From positions 310,001 through 374,000 of the forward strand of contig JAQQAL010000011.1 of NCBI GenBank assembly GCA_028532855.1: DNA of 64,000 nt, in the 5' to 3' direction. Within the stretch, counting starts at the first letter, position 1; the number at the start of each line of letters is the position of its first letter. Source of the DNA: Candidatus Thalassospirochaeta sargassi. Its GTDB lineage: Bacteria; Spirochaetota; Spirochaetia; UBA9216. The notes beneath the pieces were generated by a model. That model was not told the DNA's origin. It made no database searches and saw only the letters and a list, made by a program, of their open reading frames with translations. The position numbers and the translations under genes are program-made. This document shows positions 1-8,102 of this stretch, one piece after another.

Positions 1-684
1 GGGTTTTTCAGAGCTGCACTGGAAGATTCCGCTTAATCTCTCTCCCCTGCGCAGGCGGCGACAGAGGCCTGCGATTATTTTTGCAATATCCTCCGAATGG
101 GTCGGAAAGCGCACCAGATTATTATCGAAGAACGACGGTTTGTCGGCAGATATTTCTTCCGCAATCAGGGTGACTGCACTTTCGCCGAGATATTCGCAAG
201 GGCCGTAAAGGATAGGTATTCGAAGAATGAAAGCGTCGGGACATTTTCCCACTACAGCTTTTTCACCTGCAAGTTTCATCTCTCCGTAGGTATTAAGCGG
301 ATTGGTTTCTGAATCCGGGTAGTAGGGTGGGGCGGTGCCGTCAAAGACGTAATTTGTAGAGATGTATAATAACGATGCGCCAACCCCCGCCGCCGCGGCT
401 GCAAGGGTTACTGTAGCGCCTACATTGACCCGGGCTGCCTTTTCAGGATCGGCTTTTACCTCATCGGGGCGCCTTTCAGCTGCGGCATGAATAATCATAT
501 CCGGGGAAAAATCGGTTACAAATGTATTAACAGCAGCTGAGTCGGTAATATCAAGTTTTTTAAGTTTTCCTGCGGAGCGGGAAAAAGCGGTGCCGATAAC
601 ATTAAAAGCAGTACCATTTGCACAGAGTTCTTTATAAAGAGGCCGGCCCAGCAGTCCTGAGGCCCCGGTCAGTAATATCTTCAT
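1..684 (-). CDS. RmlD-like NAD(P)-dependent sugar-nucleotide reductase/epimerase (3' part cut off)
   Basis: Reading from the ATG at 684, 228 codons are open to the window edge. The protein starts with a Rossmann fold carrying GASGLLG (residues 7-13). It continues with a TNYVFDG motif near 110-116 and a YxxxK pair (Y133, K137), the layout of extended short-chain dehydrogenases of the RmlD_sub_bind family. Members reduce dTDP-4-keto sugars or act as MAT2B-like regulatory subunits. No other rhamnose-pathway gene is visible, so the substrate is unknown. The C-terminus lies outside the window. Confidence 0.85.
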   Translation of the reverse strand, partial: MKILLTGASGLLGRPLYKELCANGTAFNVIGTAFSRSAGKLKKLDITDSAAVNTFVTDFSPDMIIHAAAERRPDEVKADPEKAARVNVGATVTLAAAAAGVGASLLYISTNYVFDGTAPPYYPDSETNPLNTYGEMKLAGEKAVVGKCPDAFILRIPILYGPCEYLGESAVTLIAEEISADKPSFFDNNLVRFPTHSEDIAKIIAGLCRRLRRGERLSGIFQCSSEKP

Positions 685-721
685 AGAGTGATTGTAGCAT
701 GATGTTTTTCATTGTGAAAGC

Positions 722-2215
722 TTAGGTGGATTTTTCTGTGAATTCGATCCTGTATCTTGTTCCGTCCGAGTTATCTATTGTCATTGTTCCGTCAAGCTGT
801 CTGCTCAGGTTACGGATTAGATTAATCCCCAGGCTTCCCTGTTTTCCCTGTATATATTCATCCGGCAGGCCGCTGCCGTTGTCGGTAATTGTAAAAATAA
901 GGCTCCCGGCTTTGTTATGCAGCCCAATGCTGACAATCCCGCTTTCATTTTCTTTGAATGCGTATTTTACTGAATTGGTCAGTGTTTCGTTAGTTATCAT
1001 ACCAATGGTTACCGCCTGATCAATCGAAAATTCCATGCTGTCAATCGAATACATGATATCAATCTTCTGATCAGCGCCGAAGCTGTGAATAATGTATTCA
1101 GCAAGATTTTTCAGGTAGGTTTCAGCTGAAACTGATGAATAGTTTTCATTTGAATAAAGCATGTTGTGTATGATGCTGATAGATTCAAGTCGGCTGATAA
1201 GTTCAAGAAAGGATTCTCTTGTTACAGGATCCTGATTTTCCGATAGCTCAAGTTTCAACAGCGATATGATTATCTGAAAATTGTTTTTGACCCTATGGTT
1301 GATTTCCTTCAGCATCATCTCTTTTTCCGATAAGGACTCTTCGATAATTCTGATGTGTTCTTCCCGTAAAGAGTCCCTTTCTTCCGAAGCAGCAATAATC
1401 TCTCGATTTCTTGCTGCAAGCCTTCGGACAATATCGTTAAAGCCTGATACGAGATAGTATGCGTCACTGTTCTTTTTGAATTTAATCGGTTTTGACACGG
1501 GGGCTTGAAGAAGCGGACTTTCATCAAGTTCTGTCATACTTGCTGTAATTGTTCTCACTGATGCGACAATAGGGTAGGTTATTAGAGCCGCCAATCCTAT
1601 TAATATTATGACTGTTATAGAGAATATGATGGAAAGAGTTAAAAAATAGTTTCTTGTTGCAGTTTGGATATCACCTGAATAAATACCTGTGCCTATATAG
1701 CAGTCAAATTCCTGTAGTCCCGTTATGTAGGATAGCTTTTCCTGCGCTTCTGCAACGCCTGGTGGATGATATCGGTAGCTCACCCAGCCGGGTTCACTTT
1801 TGGCTTGTTTTATCAATTCCCTGATAATGAAATTTCCATCCGCATCCCTTAGATTAAGTTGATTAGAGCCTTCAAGTTCGGGTTCGAAGGGCTGAACGAG
1901 CATTATCCCATCGTAAGTACTCATGAAAAGGTAGTTTGGCTGTGTTTCATCGTCAAAAGTAAGTAGCCGAACCTGTGATGCAATAAGCTCCAGCGCCTCT
2001 TCTCTGCTATATGTACCCTCTCTGTATCCCCTGCGTATCGGTTCAATTGAATTGAGACCAAGCTGAACAAGTCTCCGCAATTCGTTCTTTCTTAGTTCCA
2101 CGGTAGAAGCTTTAAACTGAACGTCCATTATGACAATAACACCGGAGATAAGGATGATATTTAATATGCCGACAAGAATGAAATTTCTAATCGTCCTTTT
2201 GAGAGGTATCTGCAT
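722..2215 (-). CDS. Membrane sensor histidine kinase, Cache domain plus HisKA_2-type kinase
   Basis: The 497-residue protein has a membrane segment at about 11-30, an extracytoplasmic region of about 40-185 that resembles a single Cache sensor domain, and a second membrane segment at about 190-213. A short linker follows, then a HisKA_2-type box with EINHRVKNN (His307), and a C-terminal HATPase with DNGSGLP and a late glycine box. HisKA_2 kinases usually pair with a stand-alone response regulator, but none is adjacent, so the partner is unknown. Cache domains typically bind small acids or amino acids, which suggests a nutrient or chemical sensor. It seems monocistronic, with the Zn-ribbon gene 16 bp upstream in the same direction. 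Confidence 0.9.
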   Translation of the reverse strand: MQIPLKRTIRNFILVGILNIILISGVIVIMDVQFKASTVELRKNELRRLVQLGLNSIEPIRRGYREGTYSREEALELIASQVRLLTFDDETQPNYLFMSTYDGIMLVQPFEPELEGSNQLNLRDADGNFIIRELIKQAKSEPGWVSYRYHPPGVAEAQEKLSYITGLQEFDCYIGTGIYSGDIQTATRNYFLTLSIIFSITVIILIGLAALITYPIVASVRTITASMTELDESPLLQAPVSKPIKFKKNSDAYYLVSGFNDIVRRLAARNREIIAASEERDSLREEHIRIIEESLSEKEMMLKEINHRVKNNFQIIISLLKLELSENQDPVTRESFLELISRLESISIIHNMLYSNENYSSVSAETYLKNLAEYIIHSFGADQKIDIMYSIDSMEFSIDQAVTIGMITNETLTNSVKYAFKENESGIVSIGLHNKAGSLIFTITDNGSGLPDEYIQGKQGSLGINLIRNLSRQLDGTMTIDNSDGTRYRIEFTEKST

Positions 2216-2231
2216 ATACTATATTAGTATG

Positions 2232-2471
2232 CTATCTTCCGAAAAGCAAATCCAGAATATTCATAAAATTATCTTTTCCTTCAAAAATTTCAGGATTATA
2301 AAACTCGGTATAGCCGCAGCGATTGCAGCTGACTGCCACAAACTGATTGTGCTGGATGTCCATCAGTTTTGATAATCCGGTTCCGCTCATTGAGACACGT
2401 TTCACGGAGCCTCCGGCATTCCCGCATTTTGGACAGACAAATTTATTCTGTAATTCGGCGTCAAATGTCAT
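2232..2471 (-). CDS. Small Zn-ribbon protein of the COG3478 type
   Basis: A 79-residue protein with two CxxC pairs (CPKCGN near residue 13 and CNRCGYTE near residue 50) separated by a GTGLSKLMDIQ-type stretch. This matches the predicted nucleic-acid-binding Zn-ribbon family COG3478, whose function is not established. The paired cysteines imply one structural zinc site. It lies between the aldo/keto reductase and the histidine kinase on the same strand with short gaps, so the three may share a transcript. Confidence 0.8.
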   Translation of the reverse strand: MTFDAELQNKFVCPKCGNAGGSVKRVSMSGTGLSKLMDIQHNQFVAVSCNRCGYTEFYNPEIFEGKDNFMNILDLLFGR

Positions 2472-2496
2472 AATCTACCTCCGGAAAAAGCTTGTT

Positions 2497-3318
2497 TTAA
2501 AAATCGAAATTTTCAGGATTAGGTCCTGAGCGTTTATTCTGATCGAATGAATCAATGATTGTAAGGTCGTCAGAATCTATGGAAAAATCAAAGATATTGA
2601 TGTTTTCCTCCATCCGTTCCCTGTGAACTGATTTTGGAATATTAATTACGCCGTTCTGATAGTTCCATCTCAGAATTATCTGTGCGGCACTCTTTCCATA
2701 TTTTTCAGCCAGCTTCAGAATCTGCCCGTTTTTCAGCAGTTCTCCTACCATAAAACCCGACCAGGCTGTAAGCGCTATCTCTCTTTTATCACAGTATTTT
2801 AAAAGCGGTTTCTGCGTCAGCATCGGGTGCAATTCAACCTGATTGATAACAGGTTTTATCTCGCAGACTGGAAGAAGATCATCAAGCATTCTCATGGTGA
2901 AATTCGAGACTCCTATGTTTCTGGTTAATCCTTCATTCTGCATTTCTTCGAAAGCCTTCCAGTATTCCTTGTAATCTCCCGTGGGCCAGTGTACAAGCAG
3001 GAGATCTACATAGTCGGTATCAAGTCTTTTCAGCGCTTCTTTGCAGGCTTCTTTTATTCTGGCGGAACCTGCGCGAAGATCTTCATTCCAAATCTTGGTT
3101 GTGAGAAAAATCTCTTCGCGAGCTACGCTGCTTTCCTTGATTCCGCGGCCTACACCTTCCTCGTTACCATAAATATATGCTGTATCAATATGCCGGTATC
3201 CGACATCGAGTGCCGTCTTCACTGTTTCGGCTGCGAGGTCATTGTCTTCTATTCTGAATGTGCCTAGGCCGACTGCCGGCATTAGATTTCCATTGTATAA
3301 GGTAACATCGGTTTTCAT
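2497..3318 (-). CDS. Aldo/keto reductase (NADPH-dependent carbonyl reductase)
   Basis: A 273-residue TIM-barrel aldo/keto reductase of normal length. The catalytic tetrad is visible as D45, Y50, K75 and H110, with the family signatures around DVGYRHIDTA and GVSNF, and a C-terminal cofactor region at IPKSVHRERM. It probably reduces small aldehydes or ketosugars such as 2,5-diketogluconate or methylglyoxal; the substrate cannot be read from sequence. The start has a good ribosome-binding site (AAGGAG about 8 bases upstream). It is divergent from the TetR regulator, which makes control by that regulator plausible. Confidence 0.93.
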   Translation of the reverse strand: MKTDVTLYNGNLMPAVGLGTFRIEDNDLAAETVKTALDVGYRHIDTAYIYGNEEGVGRGIKESSVAREEIFLTTKIWNEDLRAGSARIKEACKEALKRLDTDYVDLLLVHWPTGDYKEYWKAFEEMQNEGLTRNIGVSNFTMRMLDDLLPVCEIKPVINQVELHPMLTQKPLLKYCDKREIALTAWSGFMVGELLKNGQILKLAEKYGKSAAQIILRWNYQNGVINIPKSVHRERMEENINIFDFSIDSDDLTIIDSFDQNKRSGPNPENFDF

Positions 3319-3362
3319 TTATTCACTCCTTGTATATAATAGATTAATACGATAAACAATTC

Positions 3363-3391
3363 TTGACAATCGTTATAGACCGATTTATTAT
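3363..3391 (+). promoter_or_regulatory. Sigma-70-type promoter of the tetR gene, with repeated ACAATCGT
   Basis: TTGACA at 3363-3368, a 17-base spacer and TATTAT at 3386-3391 form a near-consensus promoter reading into the TetR gene at 3429. The octamer ACAATCGT occurs at 3366-3373 and again at 3399-3406, 33 bp apart, one copy in the -35 region and one at the expected transcription start. Such spacing on one helix face would suit autoregulation, but that is inference. Confidence 0.65.
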
Positions 3392-3428
3392 AAATTGAAC
3401 AATCGTACAATGTATTATTGCGGGTGAT

Positions 3429-4034
3429 ATGGGTAGAAAAAGCAAAGCAGACGAAAGAAGACCGGAAATACTGGAGCACGCTTATCAGGTTGTGAAGCGC
3501 GAAGGGCTGGAGAACACCACCCTTGCTAAAATAGCTGAAGACATGGGCGTTGCGACAAGCCTGCTCACCCATTACTATAAATCCAAGATCGATATTATTG
3601 AATCGCTTGGTGAGTATTTATCTGAAAAATATAATGCAACTGTGGAAGTCGATTTCAGCAAGATTGAGGATCCGCAGCAGCGTTTGAATGCGGTTCTTGA
3701 TGCAAGATTCTGGGAATATAAAAACGACGAGCCTGATGATAAGGTATGGTATGATGTTTATAATCTAAGCCTTAGAAATGATCGTATTAAAAAAAGCTTT
3801 ACAGAATTTTATGAAAATGACCTGAAGCTTGCCATGAATGATCTAGAAGCAGCTTTGAATGGTGCAACCGGTGGTGTTAACCGTGAGGATCTTGGCACTG
3901 CACTTTTAATGATGATGGAAGGTATCGGATATTATAATTCGATTATGAGTGAGAAGCAGGATATAAGCGGAGCTGCTGAAGTAATGAAAGATATGGTATT
4001 GACATATCTTGATAAACTGAAGGAAGAAAAATAG
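3429..4034 (+). CDS. TetR/AcrR family transcriptional regulator
   Basis: A 201-residue protein with a TetR helix-turn-helix at about residues 12-58 (ending in SLLTHYYKSKIDIIESL) and a helical ligand-binding C-terminal domain. The overall shape is like BetI-type regulators. It lies between a divergent aldo/keto reductase and, 70 bp downstream, a saccharopine-dehydrogenase-like gene preceded by a 16-bp perfect palindrome (4072-4087) of the kind TetR proteins bind. It may repress one or both neighbours. The inducer is unknown. Confidence 0.92.
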   Translation: MGRKSKADERRPEILEHAYQVVKREGLENTTLAKIAEDMGVATSLLTHYYKSKIDIIESLGEYLSEKYNATVEVDFSKIEDPQQRLNAVLDARFWEYKNDEPDDKVWYDVYNLSLRNDRIKKSFTEFYENDLKLAMNDLEAALNGATGGVNREDLGTALLMMMEGIGYYNSIMSEKQDISGAAEVMKDMVLTYLDKLKEEK

Positions 4035-4071
4035 ATCTATGAGTCAGGTCTTTTATTTTGGTTTAATATTG

Positions 4072-4087
4072 TTTGTATATACAAACT
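4072..4087. promoter_or_regulatory. 16-bp perfect palindrome, probable operator
   Basis: GTTTGTATATACAAAC reads the same on both strands and ends 17 bp before the start codon at 4105. It covers the region expected to hold the core promoter or transcription start of the next gene. The adjacent TetR-family regulator is the likeliest ligand; this is inference from position and symmetry. Confidence 0.6.
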
Positions 4088-4104
4088 AAATATAGGAGAA
4101 CAGG

Positions 4105-5379
4105 ATGAAGGTATTACTGGTTGGTTCCGGCGGGGTAGGAACTGCAATTGCGTCCATAGCGTCTAAAAATGACTCAAATGGAGAATGGCTGGAACAGATG
4201 GTGGTCTGCGACTATAACAAAGTGAGAGCGGAAGAGGTGGCAGCCGGTTTAAACGACAGGAGATTTACCGCAGAGCAGATTGACGCAGGCAACAAGACTG
4301 AAATCAAGGCTCTTGCAGATAAATACGGAGTGGACTTTATTATGAACGCATGTGATCCGGTGTTTAACATGTCGATTTTTGAAGCTGCCTATGAATGCGG
4401 ATGTACATACATGGATATGGCCATGAGTCTTTCGGTGCGTGATGAAAAAGATCCATACGGCACAATTGCCCTGAAACTTGGTGATTTGCAGTATGCGAAG
4501 GATGAGGATTGGAAGAAAAAAAATCTTCTTGCAGTCTGCGGTTCCGGAGTTGAGCCCGGGATGGTTAACGTTTTTGCACGCTATGCTGATGATAAACTCT
4601 TTGATGAGATACATGAGCTGAATGTGCGTGATGCGGACAACCTTGTTGTTGAGGGGCTCGATGTAGCATTCGGTTTTTCAATCTGGACTACAATTGAAGA
4701 ATGTCTTAATCCTCCTGTTATCTGGGAAAAGGATAAGGGCTGGTTTGTTACTGAATCGTTTTCTGAACCAGAGATATTCAGATTTCCGGAACCTGTAGGT
4801 GATCAGGAGGTAATAAACGTTGAACATGAAGAGGTTCTGATGCTGCCCCGCTATTTCAAGGATAAGGGGTTAAAGCGCGCAACCTTCAAATTCGGTGTTG
4901 ATCGTGATATGCGACGGGTGCTTAAAACCCTTGAAGCCCTGGGCTTGGATAAAACTGAAAAGGTGAATGTCAAAGGTGTTGAGGTTTCTCCGCGTGACGT
5001 AGTAGCAGCATGCTCTCCCGACCCTGCTTTGATCGGCGACAGGATGAAGGGGCAGCTGTCGGCTGGGCTCTGGGTGAAAGGGCTTAAAGACGGTAAGGAA
5101 CGATCAGTTTATATCTACCAGCTTGTTGATAATGAAGAATGTATGAAGCTATACGGCAGCCAGGCTATTGTGGCACAGACTGCATTCAATCCCGTGATAA
5201 TGATGGAGCTGATTGCCAAGGGAATATGGACAGGGACAGGAGTAAACGGTCCTGAAAACTTCCCTGCCGAGCCCTTTATGCAGAGGATGGAAGGATATAA
5301 TTTTCCTGCAGGAATGATGGAAATGGAATCCGAATATAAAAACGCTCTTGATGAGGAAAATCTTAAAGCAGGTTTCTGA
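4105..5379 (+). CDS. Saccharopine dehydrogenase family NAD(P)-dependent oxidoreductase
   Basis: The 424-residue protein opens with a Rossmann nucleotide-binding motif (GSGGVGTAI, residues 7-15). It follows the saccharopine dehydrogenase/carboxynorspermidine dehydrogenase pattern, including a GCTYMDMA segment near 95 and a CGSGVEPGMVN segment near 145-155. Family members form or cleave a secondary amine between an amino acid or polyamine and a keto acid. The specific substrate is not evident, and no lysine or polyamine genes lie nearby. Context is odd: the next genes are sugar-phosphate enzymes. A ribosome-binding site (AGGAGAA) supports the start. Confidence 0.85.
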   Translation: MKVLLVGSGGVGTAIASIASKNDSNGEWLEQMVVCDYNKVRAEEVAAGLNDRRFTAEQIDAGNKTEIKALADKYGVDFIMNACDPVFNMSIFEAAYECGCTYMDMAMSLSVRDEKDPYGTIALKLGDLQYAKDEDWKKKNLLAVCGSGVEPGMVNVFARYADDKLFDEIHELNVRDADNLVVEGLDVAFGFSIWTTIEECLNPPVIWEKDKGWFVTESFSEPEIFRFPEPVGDQEVINVEHEEVLMLPRYFKDKGLKRATFKFGVDRDMRRVLKTLEALGLDKTEKVNVKGVEVSPRDVVAACSPDPALIGDRMKGQLSAGLWVKGLKDGKERSVYIYQLVDNEECMKLYGSQAIVAQTAFNPVIMMELIAKGIWTGTGVNGPENFPAEPFMQRMEGYNFPAGMMEMESEYKNALDEENLKAGF

Positions 5380-5437
5380 TTCTCTTCTATGTTAAATATT
5401 GACAGCCCCCTGTAGCGGCGGATTTTTTATTGCTAAA

Positions 5438-5462
5438 TTGACAAACGTCAGGAAATATGTTA
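5438..5462 (+). promoter_or_regulatory. 25-bp conserved promoter element, copy 1 (contains TGAC-N4-GTCA)
   Basis: This element matches the one before the LyxK-type kinase (15549-15573) at 23 of 25 positions. Its core, 5439-5450, is the inverted repeat TGAC-AAAC-GTCA, followed by GGAAATATGTTA. It ends about 16 bp before a weak -10-like TAAATA (5478-5483), and no good -35 box is present, so it may be an activator site for the aldolase/epimerase and ulaE-like genes. Confidence 0.6.
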
Positions 5463-5503
5463 GTAATAAGATATCCCTAAATAATCTAAATACGGAGAGA
5501 ACT

Positions 5504-6148
5504 ATGTTTGAACAGGAAAAGAATGATTTAATTAAAACAGGTCAGGCTCTTAAAGAAAATAATCTCATCTCGCTTTCAGGCGGAAATGTAAGTTGCCGGG
5601 TAGACGGAGACAGATTTCTTGTAACACCTTCAGGTATGGCTTATGAAGGCATGGTTCCTGATGATATTGTTATACTTGATATTGACGGAAATGTCCTTGA
5701 AGGAACTAAACGCCCTTCTGTAGACTCAATTGCACTGCTGCATGTATACAAGAATATGAGCAGGGTTAATGCTATCATCCATACTCATCAGCCATATGCT
5801 ACTGCTGTAGGAATGGTATATGACAAAATTCCGCCTTGTGTAACAACTCTTGCTAACGCTGTCCAGGGTGTTGTACATGTTGCTCCTTTCAGCTCTGCTG
5901 CAAGCCTTGCAATGGGTGAAGAAACCGTTAACCATATCGGTGATGCAAATGCTGTTATTCTTAAGAACCACGGTGTTATCACAGTAGGTGCAACTATCAA
6001 GGAAGCACTTTATGCCGCTGTTTATATGGAAGATGCTCTTAAAACACTTTTTATTGCACAGTCAATGGGCACACCTCAACTTATGACAGACGCACAGTAT
6101 CAGGAAGCTATTGAAGTTTTCCAGGACTACGGCCAGAAAAAAGAATGA
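5504..6148 (+). CDS. Class II aldolase/epimerase (L-fuculose-phosphate aldolase / L-ribulose-5-phosphate 4-epimerase family)
   Basis: From the ATG at 5504, which has a GGAGAG ribosome-binding site, the protein has 214 residues, close to FucA. Zinc ligands H93, H95 (HTHQP) and H156 (NHGVI) are in place. The acidic residue after PSV is D74, as in AraD (Asp), where FucA has Glu; this leans toward a 4-epimerase, although the length is FucA-like. The ulaE-like gene overlaps its stop by 4 bases, and a LyxK-type kinase lies downstream. A role converting L-ribulose 5-phosphate to D-xylulose 5-phosphate would therefore complete a pathway. A longer open frame from 5399 starts at a TTG without support and is not used. 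Confidence 0.85.
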   Translation: MFEQEKNDLIKTGQALKENNLISLSGGNVSCRVDGDRFLVTPSGMAYEGMVPDDIVILDIDGNVLEGTKRPSVDSIALLHVYKNMSRVNAIIHTHQPYATAVGMVYDKIPPCVTTLANAVQGVVHVAPFSSAASLAMGEETVNHIGDANAVILKNHGVITVGATIKEALYAAVYMEDALKTLFIAQSMGTPQLMTDAQYQEAIEVFQDYGQKKE

Positions 6149-6996
6149 GCAATTTTGCAGATTTCTCAATAGGTCTTTATGAAAAAGCGCTCCCGACGGC
6201 TCTGAGCTGGCAGGAGCGTTTTGAACAGGCCGGGCGGGCGGGATATGACTTTGTTGAATTTTCAGTAGATGACAGCGACGCAAGGCTGGCCAAGCTTGAA
6301 TGGAGTGATGCCGAAAGAAGTGAGTTCAGAATTCAGGCCAAAGCCTCAGGGCTTTTTGTCCCTACAATGGCGCTCAGTGGTAATCATCGTTTTCCTATAG
6401 GCAGTGAAGATGAGGCTGTGCGAACCCATGCGATGGAGATTCTGGATAAGGCTATCGGTCTGGCCTCTGATCTTGGAATAAGGCTTATACAGGTAGCTGG
6501 CTACGATGAACTTGAAGATCGTCCGGGAACTGAACGGACAGCTGCAAGATATGCAGAAAATCTTGATAAAAGCCTCCGCATTGCACAAAAAAGAGGCGTG
6601 ATGCTTGCAATCGAGAACATGGGCGTGCCTTTTATGGATTCCATTCGAAAGGTAATGAACTATGTAGAGATGTTCAACACACCTTACCTCCAGGTCTATG
6701 CTGATATAGGCAACAGTTATGCGATGGGACAGGATGTTGAAGCGGATATTGAATCAGCTCGCGGTCATATTGCAGCAATGCATATAAAGGATACTAAACC
6801 CGGGATTGTCAGGAATATCCCATTCGGTGAGGGCACGGTGGACTTCCCGAAGTGTTTTCGAAAGATAGAGAATATAGGCTATACCGGACTTTTCGTTCTG
6901 GAAATGTGGGCTGGAGAAAGGGCGGATACTTTTGATGAGATTAAATCCTCGCTGGAATTCGTGAAAAACCACATGAAAACTGTCTGGTCTGATTAA
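6145..6996 (+). CDS. ulaE: L-ribulose/L-xylulose-5-phosphate 3-epimerase (UlaE/SgbU type)
   Basis: A 283-residue TIM-barrel isomerase, normal length for the family, opening with the family-typical LYEKALP segment. The metal-binding set E157, D187, H213 and E253 is visible in the ENMG, DIGNSY, HIKDT and LEMW motifs. Known members interconvert L-xylulose 5-phosphate and L-ribulose 5-phosphate in ascorbate and L-lyxose catabolism. Its ATGA overlap with the aldolase/epimerase gene implies translational coupling. With the kinase at 15.6 kb it would form a route from L-xylulose to the pentose phosphate pathway. Confidence 0.9.
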   Translation: MSNFADFSIGLYEKALPTALSWQERFEQAGRAGYDFVEFSVDDSDARLAKLEWSDAERSEFRIQAKASGLFVPTMALSGNHRFPIGSEDEAVRTHAMEILDKAIGLASDLGIRLIQVAGYDELEDRPGTERTAARYAENLDKSLRIAQKRGVMLAIENMGVPFMDSIRKVMNYVEMFNTPYLQVYADIGNSYAMGQDVEADIESARGHIAAMHIKDTKPGIVRNIPFGEGTVDFPKCFRKIENIGYTGLFVLEMWAGERADTFDEIKSSLEFVKNHMKTVWSD

Positions 6997-6999
6997 TTC

Positions 7000-7029
7000 T
7001 TGCAGTTAGACTCATAGCGGTATTATAAT
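7000..7029 (+). promoter_or_regulatory. Sigma-70-type promoter very close to the radical SAM start codon
   Basis: TTGCAG (7000-7005), an 18-base spacer and a perfect TATAAT (7024-7029) precede the ATG at 7039. Transcription would start about 7036, leaving almost no 5' leader. A four-codon mini-ORF (ATG at 7028) ends in a TGA that overlaps the ATG at 7039, but neither has a Shine-Dalgarno sequence. Confidence 0.55.
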
Positions 7030-7038
7030 GAACACTCA

Positions 7039-8088
7039 ATGAACTTATTTAATGATTTTAAACAAAGGATTCCGGAGCCGCAGTCATGCAGCGTTATGCT
7101 TTCTTACAAGTGTAATGCTGAGTGCGGGCATTGCATGTATGCATGTTCGTCCAAATGGAGCGCCGACTGGATGACGGAACAGCAGCTGGACTCTCTTTTC
7201 AGATACATCTCAAAATATACTGTGCCTGCGCCCTATGGGCCCGAGGATATAAGTCTTAATCATGGCATCCATCTCTCTGGAGGTGACCCCTTCCTTAACT
7301 ATGAACTTCTTTTGAAGGCTGTGGATTTGGCGAAAGAGTACGAAATACCATCCGTCTTCGTAGAAACAAACTGTTTCTGGTGTCTGGATGACCAAACAAC
7401 CCGGGAGCGGTTTCTTGAACTGAAGGCAGCTGGAATGCACGGCGTGATGATTTCGGTAAACCCCTTTTATCTTGAGTTTGTACCCTTTGAAAGGACAGAG
7501 CGTGCAATCCGGATTGCCCATGAGATTTTCGGTAATAATCTTGCCGTCTATCAGACAGAGTATTATCGCAGGTTTATCGAACTTGGAATCTCGGGAACCG
7601 TAAAATATAAGGACTATCTTAAGATAGAACCTGAGCAAGTTTTCATGTGTAATGTGGAATTCTTTCTTACCGGCAGACCCATCTGTGCCTTGTCCGGAAT
7701 TCTTGATAACTATTATCCGCGTTATGAGGCGGAAGTTCTACTGGAGCAGCCGTGCCGGCCTGATTTTGTCAGACCCTGGCATAATCATTTTGATAACTAC
7801 AGCAATTATATGCCGAGTTACTGCGCCGAATTGAGCTATGGAAACTGGAACGACCTTGATCATTTTGTTGGTACAGAACCGGACCCGGACGAAAAGCCGG
7901 TACTGTCAATGATAATTCAAAATGATTTTAAGACTCTACTTGAATTTTCCCGAAACGAAGGTTGTATAGATGACCCTGCCGGGTATTTTTCAAAATGCCA
8001 TCTTTGTGTTGATATCAGAAAATATCTTTCGGAAAACGGCGATTACAAGGAACTCAGCCCCCTAGAATATTATAAGCATTTCGGATAA
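7039..8088 (+). CDS. Radical SAM protein of unknown function in a two-component operon
   Basis: A 349-residue protein with the radical SAM cluster motif CNAECGHC (C25, C29, C32) and the glycine motif SGGDPF, so it should bind a 4Fe-4S cluster and S-adenosylmethionine. Further cysteines occur in the second half, including CHLCVD near the C-terminus, which could hold an auxiliary cluster. I do not recognise the subfamily. It is the first gene of a unit with a sensor kinase 14 bp downstream and an NtrC-type regulator after that, which then face a sigma-54-dependent sugar transporter. That placement suggests a role in the same sugar response, but no reaction can be assigned. Confidence 0.85.
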   Translation: MNLFNDFKQRIPEPQSCSVMLSYKCNAECGHCMYACSSKWSADWMTEQQLDSLFRYISKYTVPAPYGPEDISLNHGIHLSGGDPFLNYELLLKAVDLAKEYEIPSVFVETNCFWCLDDQTTRERFLELKAAGMHGVMISVNPFYLEFVPFERTERAIRIAHEIFGNNLAVYQTEYYRRFIELGISGTVKYKDYLKIEPEQVFMCNVEFFLTGRPICALSGILDNYYPRYEAEVLLEQPCRPDFVRPWHNHFDNYSNYMPSYCAELSYGNWNDLDHFVGTEPDPDEKPVLSMIIQNDFKTLLEFSRNEGCIDDPAGYFSKCHLCVDIRKYLSENGDYKELSPLEYYKHFG

Positions 8089-8102
8089 GCACGGAAAACA
8101 GA

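Noticed and set aside
5404-5430. Terminator after the saccharopine-dehydrogenase-like gene
   Set aside because: There is a T-run, but the preceding G+C-rich stretch gives only a short, mismatched stem.
5399-5503. N-terminal extension of the aldolase/epimerase from a TTG
   Set aside because: No ribosome-binding site, residues unlike the family, and it would read through the conserved promoter element; the ATG at 5504 fits family length.
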